This document shows positions 1 to 6,779 of a stretch of 11,905 nt of DNA, in pieces; within the stretch, counting starts at the first letter, position 1; each line of letters begins with the position of its first letter. The stretch comes from DATDGX01 sp036521875 (lineage in GTDB: Bacteria; Desulfobacterota; Binatia; Binatales; Binataceae), in contig DATDGX010000148.1 in NCBI GenBank assembly GCA_036521875.1, positions 1 through 11,905 of the forward strand, written 5' to 3'. The notes beneath the pieces were generated by a model. That model saw only the letters and a list, made by a program, of their open reading frames with translations, was not told the DNA's origin and ran no database searches. Position numbers and translations under genes: made by a program.

Positions 1-222
1 CTCACCGACAAAGACGCGACCGACAAACTGGACGAAGTGATGAGCATCGCGCAGGCCCGGCTCGATACGCAGAAGGCTTACATTCCGAAGTTTAGAGCCG
101 TGACGAGTCAGATCAAGGTGACCAGATTTTTCCAGATCGACAACAAGCTCAGAGCCCTTGTGCAATGCGACATCGCTCAGATGGTGCCGCTAGCAGAGGC
201 CGCGCCCAAAGGAAATCAGTAG
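1..222 (+). CDS. C-terminal part of a Spy/CpxP-like helical protein (5' end outside window)
   Basis: Frame 1 is open from the first base to a TAG at 220-222, giving about 73 residues of a longer protein. An internal ATG at 37 exists, but the frame continues upstream of it without a break, so the true start lies outside the window. The visible part is helical and charged. It contains a segment like TRFFQIDNKLRALVQCDIA followed by a short hydrophobic end. That pattern (RF-QI-NKL-A-V then an aliphatic tail) resembles the C-terminus of Spy/CpxP-like periplasmic proteins, which are often annotated as hypothetical or regulator-like in deltaproteobacteria. In that family the protein is exported and may act as a periplasmic chaperone or stress sensor. 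The signal peptide is not visible here. The gene converges on the tRNA-Phe gene about 50 bases downstream. Coding status is well supported; the family is a recollection of the motif and is moderate at best. Confidence 0.6.
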   Translation, partial: LTDKDATDKLDEVMSIAQARLDTQKAYIPKFRAVTSQIKVTRFFQIDNKLRALVQCDIAQMVPLAEAAPKGNQ

Positions 223-272
223 CAGCAGCTAAGCCGCGAAGTCCGCGCGATCTGCAGCGATTGGGGGTTTTG

Positions 273-348
273 TGGTGGGCAGGGAGTGAATTGAACACTC
301 GACACGAAGATTTTCAGTCTTCTGCTCTACCGACTGAGCTACCTGCCC
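273..348 (-). tRNA. tRNA-Phe (GAA anticodon), CCA encoded
   Basis: The minus strand folds into a complete 76-nt cloverleaf. The acceptor stem GGGCAGG pairs with CCTGCCC. The D stem is GCTC/GAGC. The anticodon stem GAAGA/TCTTC encloses the loop CTGAAAA, which gives anticodon GAA for phenylalanine. The T stem GAGTG/CACTC encloses TTCAATT. The discriminator is A and CCA is encoded at 275-273. The gene lies on the same strand as gshB, 132 bases past its stop, and could be reached by read-through from that operon. I found no convincing promoter of its own. The T-loop reads TTCAATT rather than the more usual TTCGAxT, which still fits the tRNA pattern. Confidence 0.96.
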
Positions 349-480
349 ACCGCGGCGAGACGCCGTCTTCGCGCAACCGCAACCGCGCGAATCTTCATAG
401 GTACCGATAGCGCAGGCGCCGTGCAACCGGCTGGCGCGCGCGTGCGAGGGCGCGGTCGCGCAAGCGGACGTGTTCCGCAA

Positions 481-1440
481 TCAACGCATCAGGGTCGCGA
501 CGCGCGATTCGACGAAGTCGATCACCTTGGCCTCGAGGCTGACGCCGTCGAGCCGATCGATCTCCTGCACTCCGGTCGGACTGGTCACGTTCACCTCGGT
601 CAGATAGTCGCCGATAATGTCCAGGCCGACGAAGTAAAGTCCGTCGCGCTCGAGCCGCGGCTGCAGCATCCGGCATATCTCGCGATCGCGCGCGCTGACT
701 GGGGCCTTCACGCAAGTGCCGCCGACGTGGATGTTCCCGCGATGCTCATCCGCGCGCGGCACCCGCAGGGTGCATCCGAGCGGCTCGCCGTTGAGCACGA
801 TCAGCCGCTTGTCGCCGTTGCGAATCTCCGGAATATAGCGCTGCGCCATGATCGGGCGAGTCTCGAACTGGGTAACCGTCTCCAGAATCGCGCCGAGGTT
901 GCGATCGCCCGCAGTGACCAGAAACACGCCTTCGCCGCCGTGTCCGTCGAGCGGCTTGACGATCATCTCGCCGCCCTGCTCGGTCATGAACTGGCGCAGT
1001 CGCGCGATTTCGTAGGTCACCATCGTCGGCGGAATCGCACCGGGAAAGTTGAGCGCGTAGAGCTTTTCATTCGCCTCGCGCAGGCCGGCGGGATTGTTCA
1101 ACACAAAGGTGCGGCGGGTGTCGGCGAGGCTCAGCAGCATCGTAGCATACAGGTACGCCGCGTCGGCGGGCGGGTCCTTGCGCATGAAGACGGTGTCGAA
1201 CGCCTCCAGCGGAAATTCAGCGTTCTCGCCGAGGAAGCGGTAATGCGGATTGGCGCGCGCAACTTCGATGCGTCGCGCGCGCGCGAAAGTCTGATTGGCA
1301 CGCGCGAAAAGATCGCGGATGCCCAGGTAGTAGACCTGGTGGCCGCGCTGGACCGCGTCGAGCATGAAGGTGAAGGTGGTGTCCTTGTCGACCAGCACGT
1401 TCTCGATGAGATCCATTATGAACGCGAACTTGTAAGGCAC
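481..1440 (-). CDS. gshB: Glutathione synthetase (GshB)
   Basis: This cytosolic ATP-grasp ligase joins gamma-glutamylcysteine and glycine to make glutathione. The protein is 319 residues, against 316 for E. coli GshB. It shows the N-terminal MDLIENV...DTTF segment, RKDPP (residues 87-91), the ATP-grasp loop VKPLDGHGGEGVF (161-173), GDKR (209-212), FVGLDIIGD (270-278) and the metal-binding EVNVTSPTG (282-290). I chose GTG at 1440. A strong GAGGAG lies 8 bases upstream (1449-1454), and the resulting N-terminus matches the family. A GTG at 1449 is in frame and would add three residues, but it overlaps that Shine-Dalgarno sequence. The gene follows rsmE with a 5-base gap, so it is the third cistron of prmA-rsmE-gshB and is probably translationally coupled. 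No gshA is visible, so the first enzyme of the pathway must be elsewhere. Confidence 0.96.
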   Translation of the reverse strand: MPYKFAFIMDLIENVLVDKDTTFTFMLDAVQRGHQVYYLGIRDLFARANQTFARARRIEVARANPHYRFLGENAEFPLEAFDTVFMRKDPPADAAYLYATMLLSLADTRRTFVLNNPAGLREANEKLYALNFPGAIPPTMVTYEIARLRQFMTEQGGEMIVKPLDGHGGEGVFLVTAGDRNLGAILETVTQFETRPIMAQRYIPEIRNGDKRLIVLNGEPLGCTLRVPRADEHRGNIHVGGTCVKAPVSARDREICRMLQPRLERDGLYFVGLDIIGDYLTEVNVTSPTGVQEIDRLDGVSLEAKVIDFVESRVATLMR

Positions 1441-1445
1441 GGTTC

Positions 1446-2195
1446 TCACTCCTCGGTCGGTTCAGTCAGCGCCGCCGCCGCGTGGAGAAAATCCGCGGCG
1501 ATGCTCAATGCGGCGAGCGCCGCGGTCTCGCTGCGGAGCCGGTTCGGGCCGAGGCCGCCGGCGACGAAGCCCGCGGCCAGCGCAGCCCGATGTTCGTCGC
1601 GATCGAAGTCGCCTTCGGGTCCGCACGCGAGCAGAACACCCCGTGGCTTTTCGCGCCGAAGTATCGCGCCCACAGGCTCCGCGCCGATCGTGCAAATCAT
1701 TCGGAGCGTGTCGCGTGGCGCGGTCCGAATCAAGTCGGCGAAACTCCGCGGCTCGTGCATCAGCATTGCGCACGGCGCGAGGCTCTGCTTGGCCGCCGCC
1801 ATCGCCAGCCGCCGCCATCGCGCGAGCCGCTCGCGTCCCGGCGCGCCGGCGATGCCGCGCGCGCACAGCGTCGGCCACAGTTCGCTCGCGCCCAGCTCGG
1901 CTGCCTTTTCGACGATGAAGTCCATCCGGGGCCCCTTGATGATTGCCGCCGCGAGCACCAGCCGATTCGCCGCACGCGCCGCGCCCGCCGAGTAGACTCG
2001 CATCACCGCGCGATCTCGATCATAGCGGAGAATCGTTGCGCGATGCTCCACGCCGGCGGGGTCAAGCAGAAAGACCTCGGCCCCTTCGCCGAGGCGCATC
2101 ACATCGCGCATGTGATGCATCTCGGTGTCCCCGACGTGCGCGACTCCTGCCGCATCGGGCGGTGCCGCGAGCGTGAACCGGGGAGGCCGCTTCAT
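1446..2195 (-). CDS. rsmE: 16S rRNA (uracil1498-N3)-methyltransferase (RsmE)
   Basis: This SPOUT-family enzyme methylates U1498 of 16S rRNA in the 30S subunit, using S-adenosylmethionine. The 249-residue protein is close to the usual ~245. An N-terminal PUA-like part (residues about 5-70) has the EMHHMRDVMRLGEG motif, where the family usually has H-x-x-V-R-L. The C-terminal SPOUT fold carries KGPRMDFIVEKAAELG (87-102), CGPEGDF (191-197) and the knot motif LGPNRLRSETAALAAL (215-230). The start is ATG at 2195, within an ATGA overlap with the end of prmA. The frame stays open upstream, but those codons lie antisense-free inside prmA in another frame and show no homology, so they are excluded. 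RsmE next to PrmA is a common bacterial arrangement. The SD is weak (GGTGCTGG region), so translational coupling to prmA is likely. Confidence 0.95.
   Translation of the reverse strand: MKRPPRFTLAAPPDAAGVAHVGDTEMHHMRDVMRLGEGAEVFLLDPAGVEHRATILRYDRDRAVMRVYSAGAARAANRLVLAAAIIKGPRMDFIVEKAAELGASELWPTLCARGIAGAPGRERLARWRRLAMAAAKQSLAPCAMLMHEPRSFADLIRTAPRDTLRMICTIGAEPVGAILRREKPRGVLLACGPEGDFDRDEHRAALAAGFVAGGLGPNRLRSETAALAALSIAADFLHAAAALTEPTEE
1449..1454 (-). promoter_or_regulatory. Shine-Dalgarno of gshB, sets the start at 1440
   Basis: The minus strand reads GAGGAG, formed by the last two glutamate codons of rsmE. It is followed by the rsmE stop TGA (1448-1446), and 8 bases separate the GAGGAG from GTG at 1440. 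The alternative GTG at 1449 begins inside this site and would have no usable spacing. Confidence 0.7.
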
Positions 2196-3082
2196 CGCGC
2201 CAGCACCAGCGTTGCCCATCCGCGATTGACGCGCCGATGCAGGCAGCGAAATCGCGTACGGTAATGTTCGAGTACTTCGGCAGCCTCGCTGGCCAGGATG
2301 CCTCCCAGCACCAGACGGCCGCCGGGGCGAGTCAGAGTCGCGAGCCGCGGCGCCATCTCGGCCAACGAGGCACTCAAAATGTTCGCGGTCACGAGATCGA
2401 AGCGTCCTCGAATCGACTTGAGCGGCGTCGACGAGAACCGGATTTGCGCACCGATGCCACATAGCGTGGCATTCTCACGCGCGTTCTCGACCGCATCCGG
2501 ATCGATATCGATCGCGAGCACCCGGGAGACGCCGAGCAGGTTCATCGCGAGCGCCAGTACGCCGGAGCCGGTCCCTACGTCCAGCGCGTGGCGCACGCGC
2601 GCGGAAGCGGCCAGCTCCTCGATCGCTCGCAGCGCGCCGGCGGTGGTCGGATGATGCCCGGTGCCGAAGGCGCGCGCCGGGCTGATTACGATCGTGACGC
2701 GGCCTTTCTCGCGCACTTTATTCCACGGCGGCACTACCAGGATTCGGCGTCCGACGCGAAACGGCCCGAAGCGCTTCTTCCACAGCGTCGCCCACCCAGG
2801 GTCAACCACTCGGCGTGCGACTCCGTCGCGCACTACTGCATGGAGCATCCCGGCGTCGGCCATCGCGCGTTTCATCTGCATCAGCCGTTCCGGCGCGATG
2901 CTGTCGAAGTATGCTTCGAGCGTGACGACCGCTCGGGGCCGCGTCCCCGGCCGCGCCATCTCGGCGACCGCGCATCCGAGTGCTCCGTTGGCAACCAGCA
3001 GACCCGCTGCCTCGTCGGCCATCGCGGCCGGCGTGTGGAACACGACCTTCGTATAGCTGGCTCTTTTGGCAACGGCCGTCAT
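2192..3082 (-). CDS. prmA: Ribosomal protein L11 methyltransferase (PrmA)
   Basis: PrmA trimethylates lysines and the N-terminus of ribosomal protein L11 in the cytosol, using S-adenosylmethionine. The protein has 296 residues (E. coli 293). The N-terminal substrate-recognition domain spans about residues 10-90. The linker contains WATLWKKRFGPFRVG (97-111), and the motif AFGTGHHPTT (138-147) is diagnostic. The SAM-binding Rossmann motif is DVGTGSGVLA (168-177), followed by the acidic IDIDPDAVENA (191-201) and NIL (234-236). The start is ATG at 3082. There is no clear SD, and a weak TAATAT at 3103-3098 would place the transcript start about 9 bases upstream, so the mRNA may be nearly leaderless. 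This is the first gene of the prmA-rsmE-gshB operon. Confidence 0.96.
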   Translation of the reverse strand: MTAVAKRASYTKVVFHTPAAMADEAAGLLVANGALGCAVAEMARPGTRPRAVVTLEAYFDSIAPERLMQMKRAMADAGMLHAVVRDGVARRVVDPGWATLWKKRFGPFRVGRRILVVPPWNKVREKGRVTIVISPARAFGTGHHPTTAGALRAIEELAASARVRHALDVGTGSGVLALAMNLLGVSRVLAIDIDPDAVENARENATLCGIGAQIRFSSTPLKSIRGRFDLVTANILSASLAEMAPRLATLTRPGGRLVLGGILASEAAEVLEHYRTRFRCLHRRVNRGWATLVLAR

Positions 3083-3097
3083 CGATGGAGTTCGACC

Positions 3098-3103
3098 ATA
3101 TTA
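3098..3103 (-). promoter_or_regulatory. Possible -10 element of the prmA-rsmE-gshB operon
   Basis: The minus strand reads TAATAT, matching 4 of 6 bases of TATAAT. No good -35 stands at the right distance. The predicted start point near 3091 leaves only about 9 bases before the prmA ATG, which would agree with the missing SD. This is weak evidence by eye. Confidence 0.3.
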
Positions 3104-3239
3104 CGGCCCCCGATGCAAAAACGCATCTGCGCTGTTGCGCCGCGTAGAAAGAATCCGTTCCGGAATCGTTTCCATTACGAATCTGCGGCGCGCGCGGACA
3201 CGAACGCGCGGCGCTTGTTGAGAGTCGGGGAACTGCGGT

Positions 3240-3269
3240 TTGCGCGTGCCGGTATCCACCGCGTAAACT
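3240..3269 (+). promoter_or_regulatory. Candidate promoter of the GDPD-dnaG pair
   Basis: TTGCGC (3240-3245) and TAAACT (3264-3269) are separated by 18 bases. They match 3 and 4 bases of the sigma-70 consensus. A start near 3276 would leave a short leader carrying GGAGGAGG (3280-3287). The 219-base divergent region 3083-3301 holds no gene. It also contains a small inverted repeat GATGC/GCATC around a run of A near 3112-3127. Confidence 0.35.
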
Positions 3270-3301
3270 GAATTGATGCGGAGGAGGCGGACCGTCCGAC
3301 A

Positions 3302-4021
3302 GTGGTGACGCGGGCTCAGTTGAACATAGCCCATCGCGGAGCCAGTGGCGCTTTTCCGGAAAATACGCTTGCTGCCTTTCTGGCGGCTATCGAGGCCGGC
3401 GCCGCGATGTGCGAGCTCGACGTTCAGCTCACAATCGACGGCGCGGTGGTTGTGATCCACGACGACACGGTTGATCGTACCACCGACGGCTCCGGCGAAG
3501 TTGCCGCGATGACGCTGGCGCAGATCAAACGCCTCGACGCCGCCGCGAAATTCAAGTCGGGAGCGCACCCTGGCGAGCGTATCCCGACCCTCGATGAGGT
3601 CTTCGCCGCCGTCGCGGGCCGATGCGGTATCAATGTCGAGCTTAAAGCTGGCGGTCTCGAGCGTAAGGTTGCCGAGATAATGCGCGTGCGCGACGTCATC
3701 GCCAACTCGATGGTGTCGAGCTTCGAATGGGAGTGGCTGCGCACGATGCGCGCGATTGCTCCGGAGATTCGGATCGGATTGCTCGCGGAGGAGAATCCAA
3801 CCCAGCTCTTGATGAATGCGGTTTCGATGCGCGCGCACGCGATCAATCCCCGCTCCGACATGGTCAACGCGGCGCTCTGCGACGCGGCGCATCAGCGCGG
3901 CCTCAAGCTCTACACCTGGACGGTCGATAATCCCGACAAAATGCGCGCGCTTATTGCGGACGGCGTCGACGGAATCATGACCAACTATCCGGAGCGGCTG
4001 CAGACGGTGTTGAGCGGCTGA
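3302..4021 (+). CDS. Glycerophosphodiester phosphodiesterase (GDPD family, UgpQ-like)
   Basis: The protein hydrolyses glycerophosphodiesters from phospholipid turnover to glycerol-3-phosphate and the free alcohol, using a divalent metal. It has 239 residues and no signal peptide or membrane segment, so a cytosolic, UgpQ-like form (E. coli 247 aa) is likely. The TIM-barrel signature is complete: IAHRGASGAFPENT (9-22) with catalytic H11 and E20, CELDVQLTIDG (37-47) with E38 and D40, VIHDD (51-55) with H53, NVELK (111-115) with E113, and LYTWTVD (203-209). The start GTG at 3302 has no in-frame competitor upstream. A strong GGAGGAGG sits 14 bases ahead, longer than ideal, and a second GTG follows at 3305. 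The stop TGA shares its last base with the ATG of dnaG, so the two genes are probably co-transcribed and coupled. Whether it is ugpQ proper or a general GDPD cannot be told without a ugp transporter nearby. Confidence 0.93.
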   Translation: MVTRAQLNIAHRGASGAFPENTLAAFLAAIEAGAAMCELDVQLTIDGAVVVIHDDTVDRTTDGSGEVAAMTLAQIKRLDAAAKFKSGAHPGERIPTLDEVFAAVAGRCGINVELKAGGLERKVAEIMRVRDVIANSMVSSFEWEWLRTMRAIAPEIRIGLLAEENPTQLLMNAVSMRAHAINPRSDMVNAALCDAAHQRGLKLYTWTVDNPDKMRALIADGVDGIMTNYPERLQTVLSG

Positions 4022-5796
4022 TGGGACGTTTCGGCTACGACAAAATCGAAGAGGTCCGCCTGCGCGCGGATATCGTCGAGATAATCGGCGCGCACGTGCG
4101 GCTCAAGCGCGCGGGCCGCAACTTCGTCGGTCTGTGTCCGTTCCACAATGAAAAGACACCTTCGTTCTCGGTCAACGCCGAGCGCGGATTTTTCCACTGC
4201 TTCGGATGTGGCGCCGGCGGCAGCGTGTTCAACTTCCTGATGCGCGTCGAGGGACTCAACTTTCCCGAGGCGGTTCGCTCGCTCGCGCAGCGCTACGGCG
4301 TCACTCTTCCCGAATACCAGGCGAGCGGTCCTGGAGCGGGCGAGCGCGACTCGATGGTCAAGGCGAACCAGGTCGCCGCAGAATTCTTCACTCACGTGCT
4401 GTGGAACACCGATGCCGGCACGCACGCGCGTGAGTACCTGGATTCGCGCGGGATCACCCGTGAGACCGCGCGCGCGTTCATGATCGGCTTCGCGCCCGCA
4501 CGTCCAGCCTCGCTGGCCAAGGCCCTCGAGCGCCGCGGGCTCCGCGAGGCAGGCGTCAAGCTGGGCCTGGTGCGCAAGGACCAGGACGGCGCCCACGACA
4601 TGTTTCGCGGCCGCGTGATGTTCCCGATTCGCGACGCGCAGGGCCGCGTCGCCGCCTTCGGCGGCCGCGTGCTCGACGCGCGCCTCCCCAAGTACATCAA
4701 TTCGCCCGAATCGCCGCTCTACTCGAAAGCGCGCACGCTCTACGGACTGTTCGAGGCGCGCCAGTCGATCGCATCGCGCGATCGCGCGATCCTGGTGGAG
4801 GGATATTTCGACGCGATCGTTTTGTGGCAGGCGGGGTTCAAGGAAGTTGTCGCCGGATGCGGCACCGCACTCACCGTCGAGCAGTTGCGCATCCTCGGGC
4901 GCCATACCAGGAGCGTGATCGCGTGTTTCGACGGTGATGAAGCGGGCCGCAAAGCCTCGCTGCGCGCGCTCGAAATTTTTCTCCAGGCGGGGCTGCTCGG
5001 CCGAGGGATTTTCATTCCGCAGGGCTACGATCCCGACACCCTGATTCGCGAGCGCGGCGCGCAAGCGTTTGGCGAGCTCGCCGACAAGGCCGATTTGTTG
5101 ATCGACTATTTCCTCGCCGAGCAGTCAGGCGAGGCGCGGAAATCGGATGAGGCGCGCACGCGCGCGGCGCATCGCGTCGCCGAAGTGCTAAATCTCGTCC
5201 CAGACGCGATCCAATTCGACATATTGGCGCGCAAGGCCGCCGATGCGCTCCGAATCGGAGAGGAAGTGCTGCGGCGCGAGGGTCGCTCGAATCGCGGCTT
5301 CGGCGCGCGTTCGCGCGCGCCGCGCGAGTCGGCGCCCAAGCAGGCGCCGGTCGAGTCGGGCGCGGGAGCCAAGGCGGAAATAGGCCTGGTCGCGGTCGCG
5401 CTGCTGTATCCAGCGCTCCGAGCCGAGCTGCTCGCGGCAGCGCCACAGAATAATTTCGAGGACCGCGAGCTCGCGACGCTGTTCGTCGAGCTGTGTGGCA
5501 CCGACGAGACCCATTTCGCGCTGGAGGGATGGATCACCGAGCGGCTCTCGCAGCAGACTCAGGATCGGCTGAGCGCGCTCGCGGTGGGTGCGATGATGGA
5601 CGATGAGGCGCAGGCGCGCGGGCTGGCGAAGGACTTCGTCAGCGCGCTCGATCGGCGCCGCCGCCAGCGCGAGATCGAAGGACTGCGGCAAAACGCGGCC
5701 GCGGTCTCCGAGGGCGAAACCGGCGAGGCAGCCGCCGCGGCGCAGGCGGTTATTGAAGCGCGGCGCGGCGTGCGCGACGGCGGCGGCGCGGTTTGA
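4021..5796 (+). CDS. dnaG: DNA primase (DnaG)
   Basis: DnaG makes the RNA primers for leading- and lagging-strand DNA synthesis, working with the DnaB helicase at the fork. The protein has 591 residues (E. coli 581). The N-terminal CHC2 zinc-binding domain has C39, H42, C60 and C63 in the CPFHNEKTPSFS and FFHCFGCG motifs. The catalytic core contains FRGRVMFPIRD (from about 195) and YINSPESPLYSKA (from about 225). The TOPRIM fold shows LVEGYFDAI with metal-binding E260 and CFDGDEAGR with D304 and D306. The region after about 425 is Ala/Arg/Glu-rich and divergent, as expected for the DnaB-binding end. ATG at 4021 overlaps the GDPD stop by one base. In many bacteria dnaG is followed by rpoD in a macromolecular synthesis operon. 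Here a tRNA gene follows instead. Confidence 0.97.
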   Translation: MGRFGYDKIEEVRLRADIVEIIGAHVRLKRAGRNFVGLCPFHNEKTPSFSVNAERGFFHCFGCGAGGSVFNFLMRVEGLNFPEAVRSLAQRYGVTLPEYQASGPGAGERDSMVKANQVAAEFFTHVLWNTDAGTHAREYLDSRGITRETARAFMIGFAPARPASLAKALERRGLREAGVKLGLVRKDQDGAHDMFRGRVMFPIRDAQGRVAAFGGRVLDARLPKYINSPESPLYSKARTLYGLFEARQSIASRDRAILVEGYFDAIVLWQAGFKEVVAGCGTALTVEQLRILGRHTRSVIACFDGDEAGRKASLRALEIFLQAGLLGRGIFIPQGYDPDTLIRERGAQAFGELADKADLLIDYFLAEQSGEARKSDEARTRAAHRVAEVLNLVPDAIQFDILARKAADALRIGEEVLRREGRSNRGFGARSRAPRESAPKQAPVESGAGAKAEIGLVAVALLYPALRAELLAAAPQNNFEDRELATLFVELCGTDETHFALEGWITERLSQQTQDRLSALAVGAMMDDEAQARGLAKDFVSALDRRRRQREIEGLRQNAAAVSEGETGEAAAAAQAVIEARRGVRDGGGAV

Positions 5797-5819
5797 ACAA
5801 ATGTTCCGTCGCGAAGGTC

Positions 5820-5848
5820 TTAATTCCGCAGCATTAAATTGGTAGGAT
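5820..5848 (+). promoter_or_regulatory. Candidate promoter for the CAT tRNA
   Basis: An extended -10, TGGTAGGAT (5840-5848), lies 24 bases upstream of the tRNA. A weak -35-like TTAATT (5820-5825) is 17 bases ahead of the hexamer. Transcription would start near 5855. The TAGGAT hexamer resembles the TAGAAT seen ahead of rnpB and rmuC. Confidence 0.45.
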
Positions 5849-5871
5849 CGCGCATCCCGATGAATTTCAGA

Positions 5872-5947
5872 GGGCCCATAGCTCAGCCAGGTTCAGAGCT
5901 GCCGGCTCATAACCGGCTGGTCCCAGGTTCAAATCCTGGTGGGCCCA
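5872..5947 (+). tRNA. tRNA with CAT anticodon (elongator Met, or lysidine-modified Ile2); CCA not encoded
   Basis: A complete 76-nt cloverleaf is visible. The acceptor stem GGGCCCA pairs with TGGGCCC. The D stem is GCTC/GAGC. The anticodon stem GCCGG/CCGGC encloses the loop CTCATAA with anticodon CAT. The T stem CCAGG/CCTGG encloses TTCAAAT. The discriminator is A, followed by TAT, so CCA must be added after transcription. It is not an initiator: base 1 pairs with base 72, and the three G-C pairs of initiator anticodon stems are missing. C4-G69 and C5-G68 are features that TilS uses to recognise tRNA-Ile2 in E. coli, so Ile2 is a serious alternative to elongator Met. The tRNA lies between dnaG and the zinc-ribbon gene on the same strand. 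Confidence 0.93.
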
Positions 5948-6027
5948 TATCATTGTGCCTGCGGCACAGTTCGCGCCACGCTGCGCTGCACGGAACGCGG
6001 CCGGGCGCGGAATGTTCGGCGCCAAGC

Positions 6028-6032
6028 GGAGG
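6028..6032 (+). promoter_or_regulatory. Shine-Dalgarno that sets a TTG start at 6038
   Basis: GGAGG lies 5 bases ahead of TTG at 6038. No such site precedes the in-frame ATG at 6062 region or the upstream ATG at 5939, which lies inside the tRNA. Confidence 0.6.
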
Positions 6033-6037
6033 TCGAA

Positions 6038-6742
6038 TTGCGTGACGAGATAACCCGTCTGATGGGTCTGCAGACCATCGACCGGCGATTGCGGGAACTC
6101 GAGGAATCTCTCTCAAAGGTAGCGGGGCGAGTCGACCAACTTCGCGAAGAGACCCTCAAAAACCAGTCCGAGCTCGAGCGACTTACCGAAGAAGACACCT
6201 TGGCGGCCGCGGCCCGCAAGAAAATGGAACGCGAGCTCGCCGAGGGCGAGGCGCGAATCCGCAACAAGCGTATGCGCTTGAACCTGGTCCGCAACGAAAA
6301 GGAGCTGCAGGCAACCACCAGCGAAGTCGAATCGCTCAAGGAGAACAACCAGCGCCTCGAGAGCGAGTTGCTGACCGCGATGGAGAGCGTCGACGCCAGA
6401 GCGGCGCGAATCAAGGGAATCGGCGAGGCTGTCAAACAGGGGCGCGCCGAACTCGCGCAGGCGGAACTGGACATCGCGGCCGAGGTCGAGGAGCTCAAGT
6501 CTGCGATCGCCAAGACCCGCAAAGAGCGCGACCAGGTTGTCAGTGAGATCGATCCGACCCTGGTCCAGCGCTACGACATGATTTTCCACCGCCGCGGCGG
6601 CGTCGCGGTCGCGCTGGCGAAGTCGGGAACCTGCCAGGGATGCAGGATGCGGATCGCACCGCAGTTGTTCAACGAGATCCAGAAGCATCGGCAGATTCAC
6701 TTCTGCCCCAACTGCCAGCGCATCCTATATTTCGAGGGCTAA
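6038..6742 (+). CDS. C4-type zinc-ribbon, coiled-coil protein (CT398/zf-RING_7 family)
   Basis: The protein has 234 residues from TTG at 6038. Residues about 8-165 form a long charged coiled coil, expected to fold into a helical hairpin. A compact C-terminal zinc ribbon follows, with CQGC at 199-202 and CPNC at 223-226. This is the layout of the widespread CT398-like family, whose cellular role is not settled; a nucleic-acid or protein-scaffold role has been suggested from structure. The start rests on GGAGG five bases upstream of TTG. The longer reading from ATG 5939 would begin inside the tRNA and is rejected. An internal ATG (MGLQT, about eight residues in) is an alternative. Its position 5' of rnpB and downstream of a tRNA puts it among RNA genes. 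No function can be assigned from sequence alone. Confidence 0.88.
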   Translation: MRDEITRLMGLQTIDRRLRELEESLSKVAGRVDQLREETLKNQSELERLTEEDTLAAAARKKMERELAEGEARIRNKRMRLNLVRNEKELQATTSEVESLKENNQRLESELLTAMESVDARAARIKGIGEAVKQGRAELAQAELDIAAEVEELKSAIAKTRKERDQVVSEIDPTLVQRYDMIFHRRGGVAVALAKSGTCQGCRMRIAPQLFNEIQKHRQIHFCPNCQRILYFEG

Positions 6743-6743
6743 C

Positions 6744-6775
6744 TTGACAGGCCGGGCCAATTGTCGCACTACAAA
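6744..6775 (+). promoter_or_regulatory. Possible promoter of the small lipoprotein gene
   Basis: A perfect TTGACA (6744-6749) follows the zinc-ribbon stop codon by one base. A weak -10-like TACAAA lies at 6770-6775, with a 20-base spacer that is too long. A start near 6780 would coincide with the ATG, so a leaderless transcript is possible. The -35 match is good and the -10 poor. Confidence 0.3.
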
Positions 6776-6779
6776 TGAT

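Noticed and set aside
421..1995. Long open frame (524 codons) on the plus strand opposite gshB and rsmE
   Set aside because: It is antisense to two genes with full sets of family motifs, has an Arg/Ala-biased composition typical of GC-rich shadows, and shows no recognisable domain.
2196..2462. N-terminal extension of the rsmE frame by 89 codons
   Set aside because: It lies inside prmA in another frame and shows no homology. The ATG at 2195 gives the standard RsmE length and an ATGA junction.
3985..5064. Minus-strand 359-codon frame opposite dnaG
   Set aside because: DnaG on the plus strand has complete zinc-finger and TOPRIM motifs. The antisense frame is a codon-bias artefact.
5939..6037. 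Upstream ATG start for the zinc-ribbon protein
   Set aside because: The ATG is in the acceptor stem of the tRNA gene. The extra 33 residues are not family-like, and TTG 6038 has a well-placed GGAGG.
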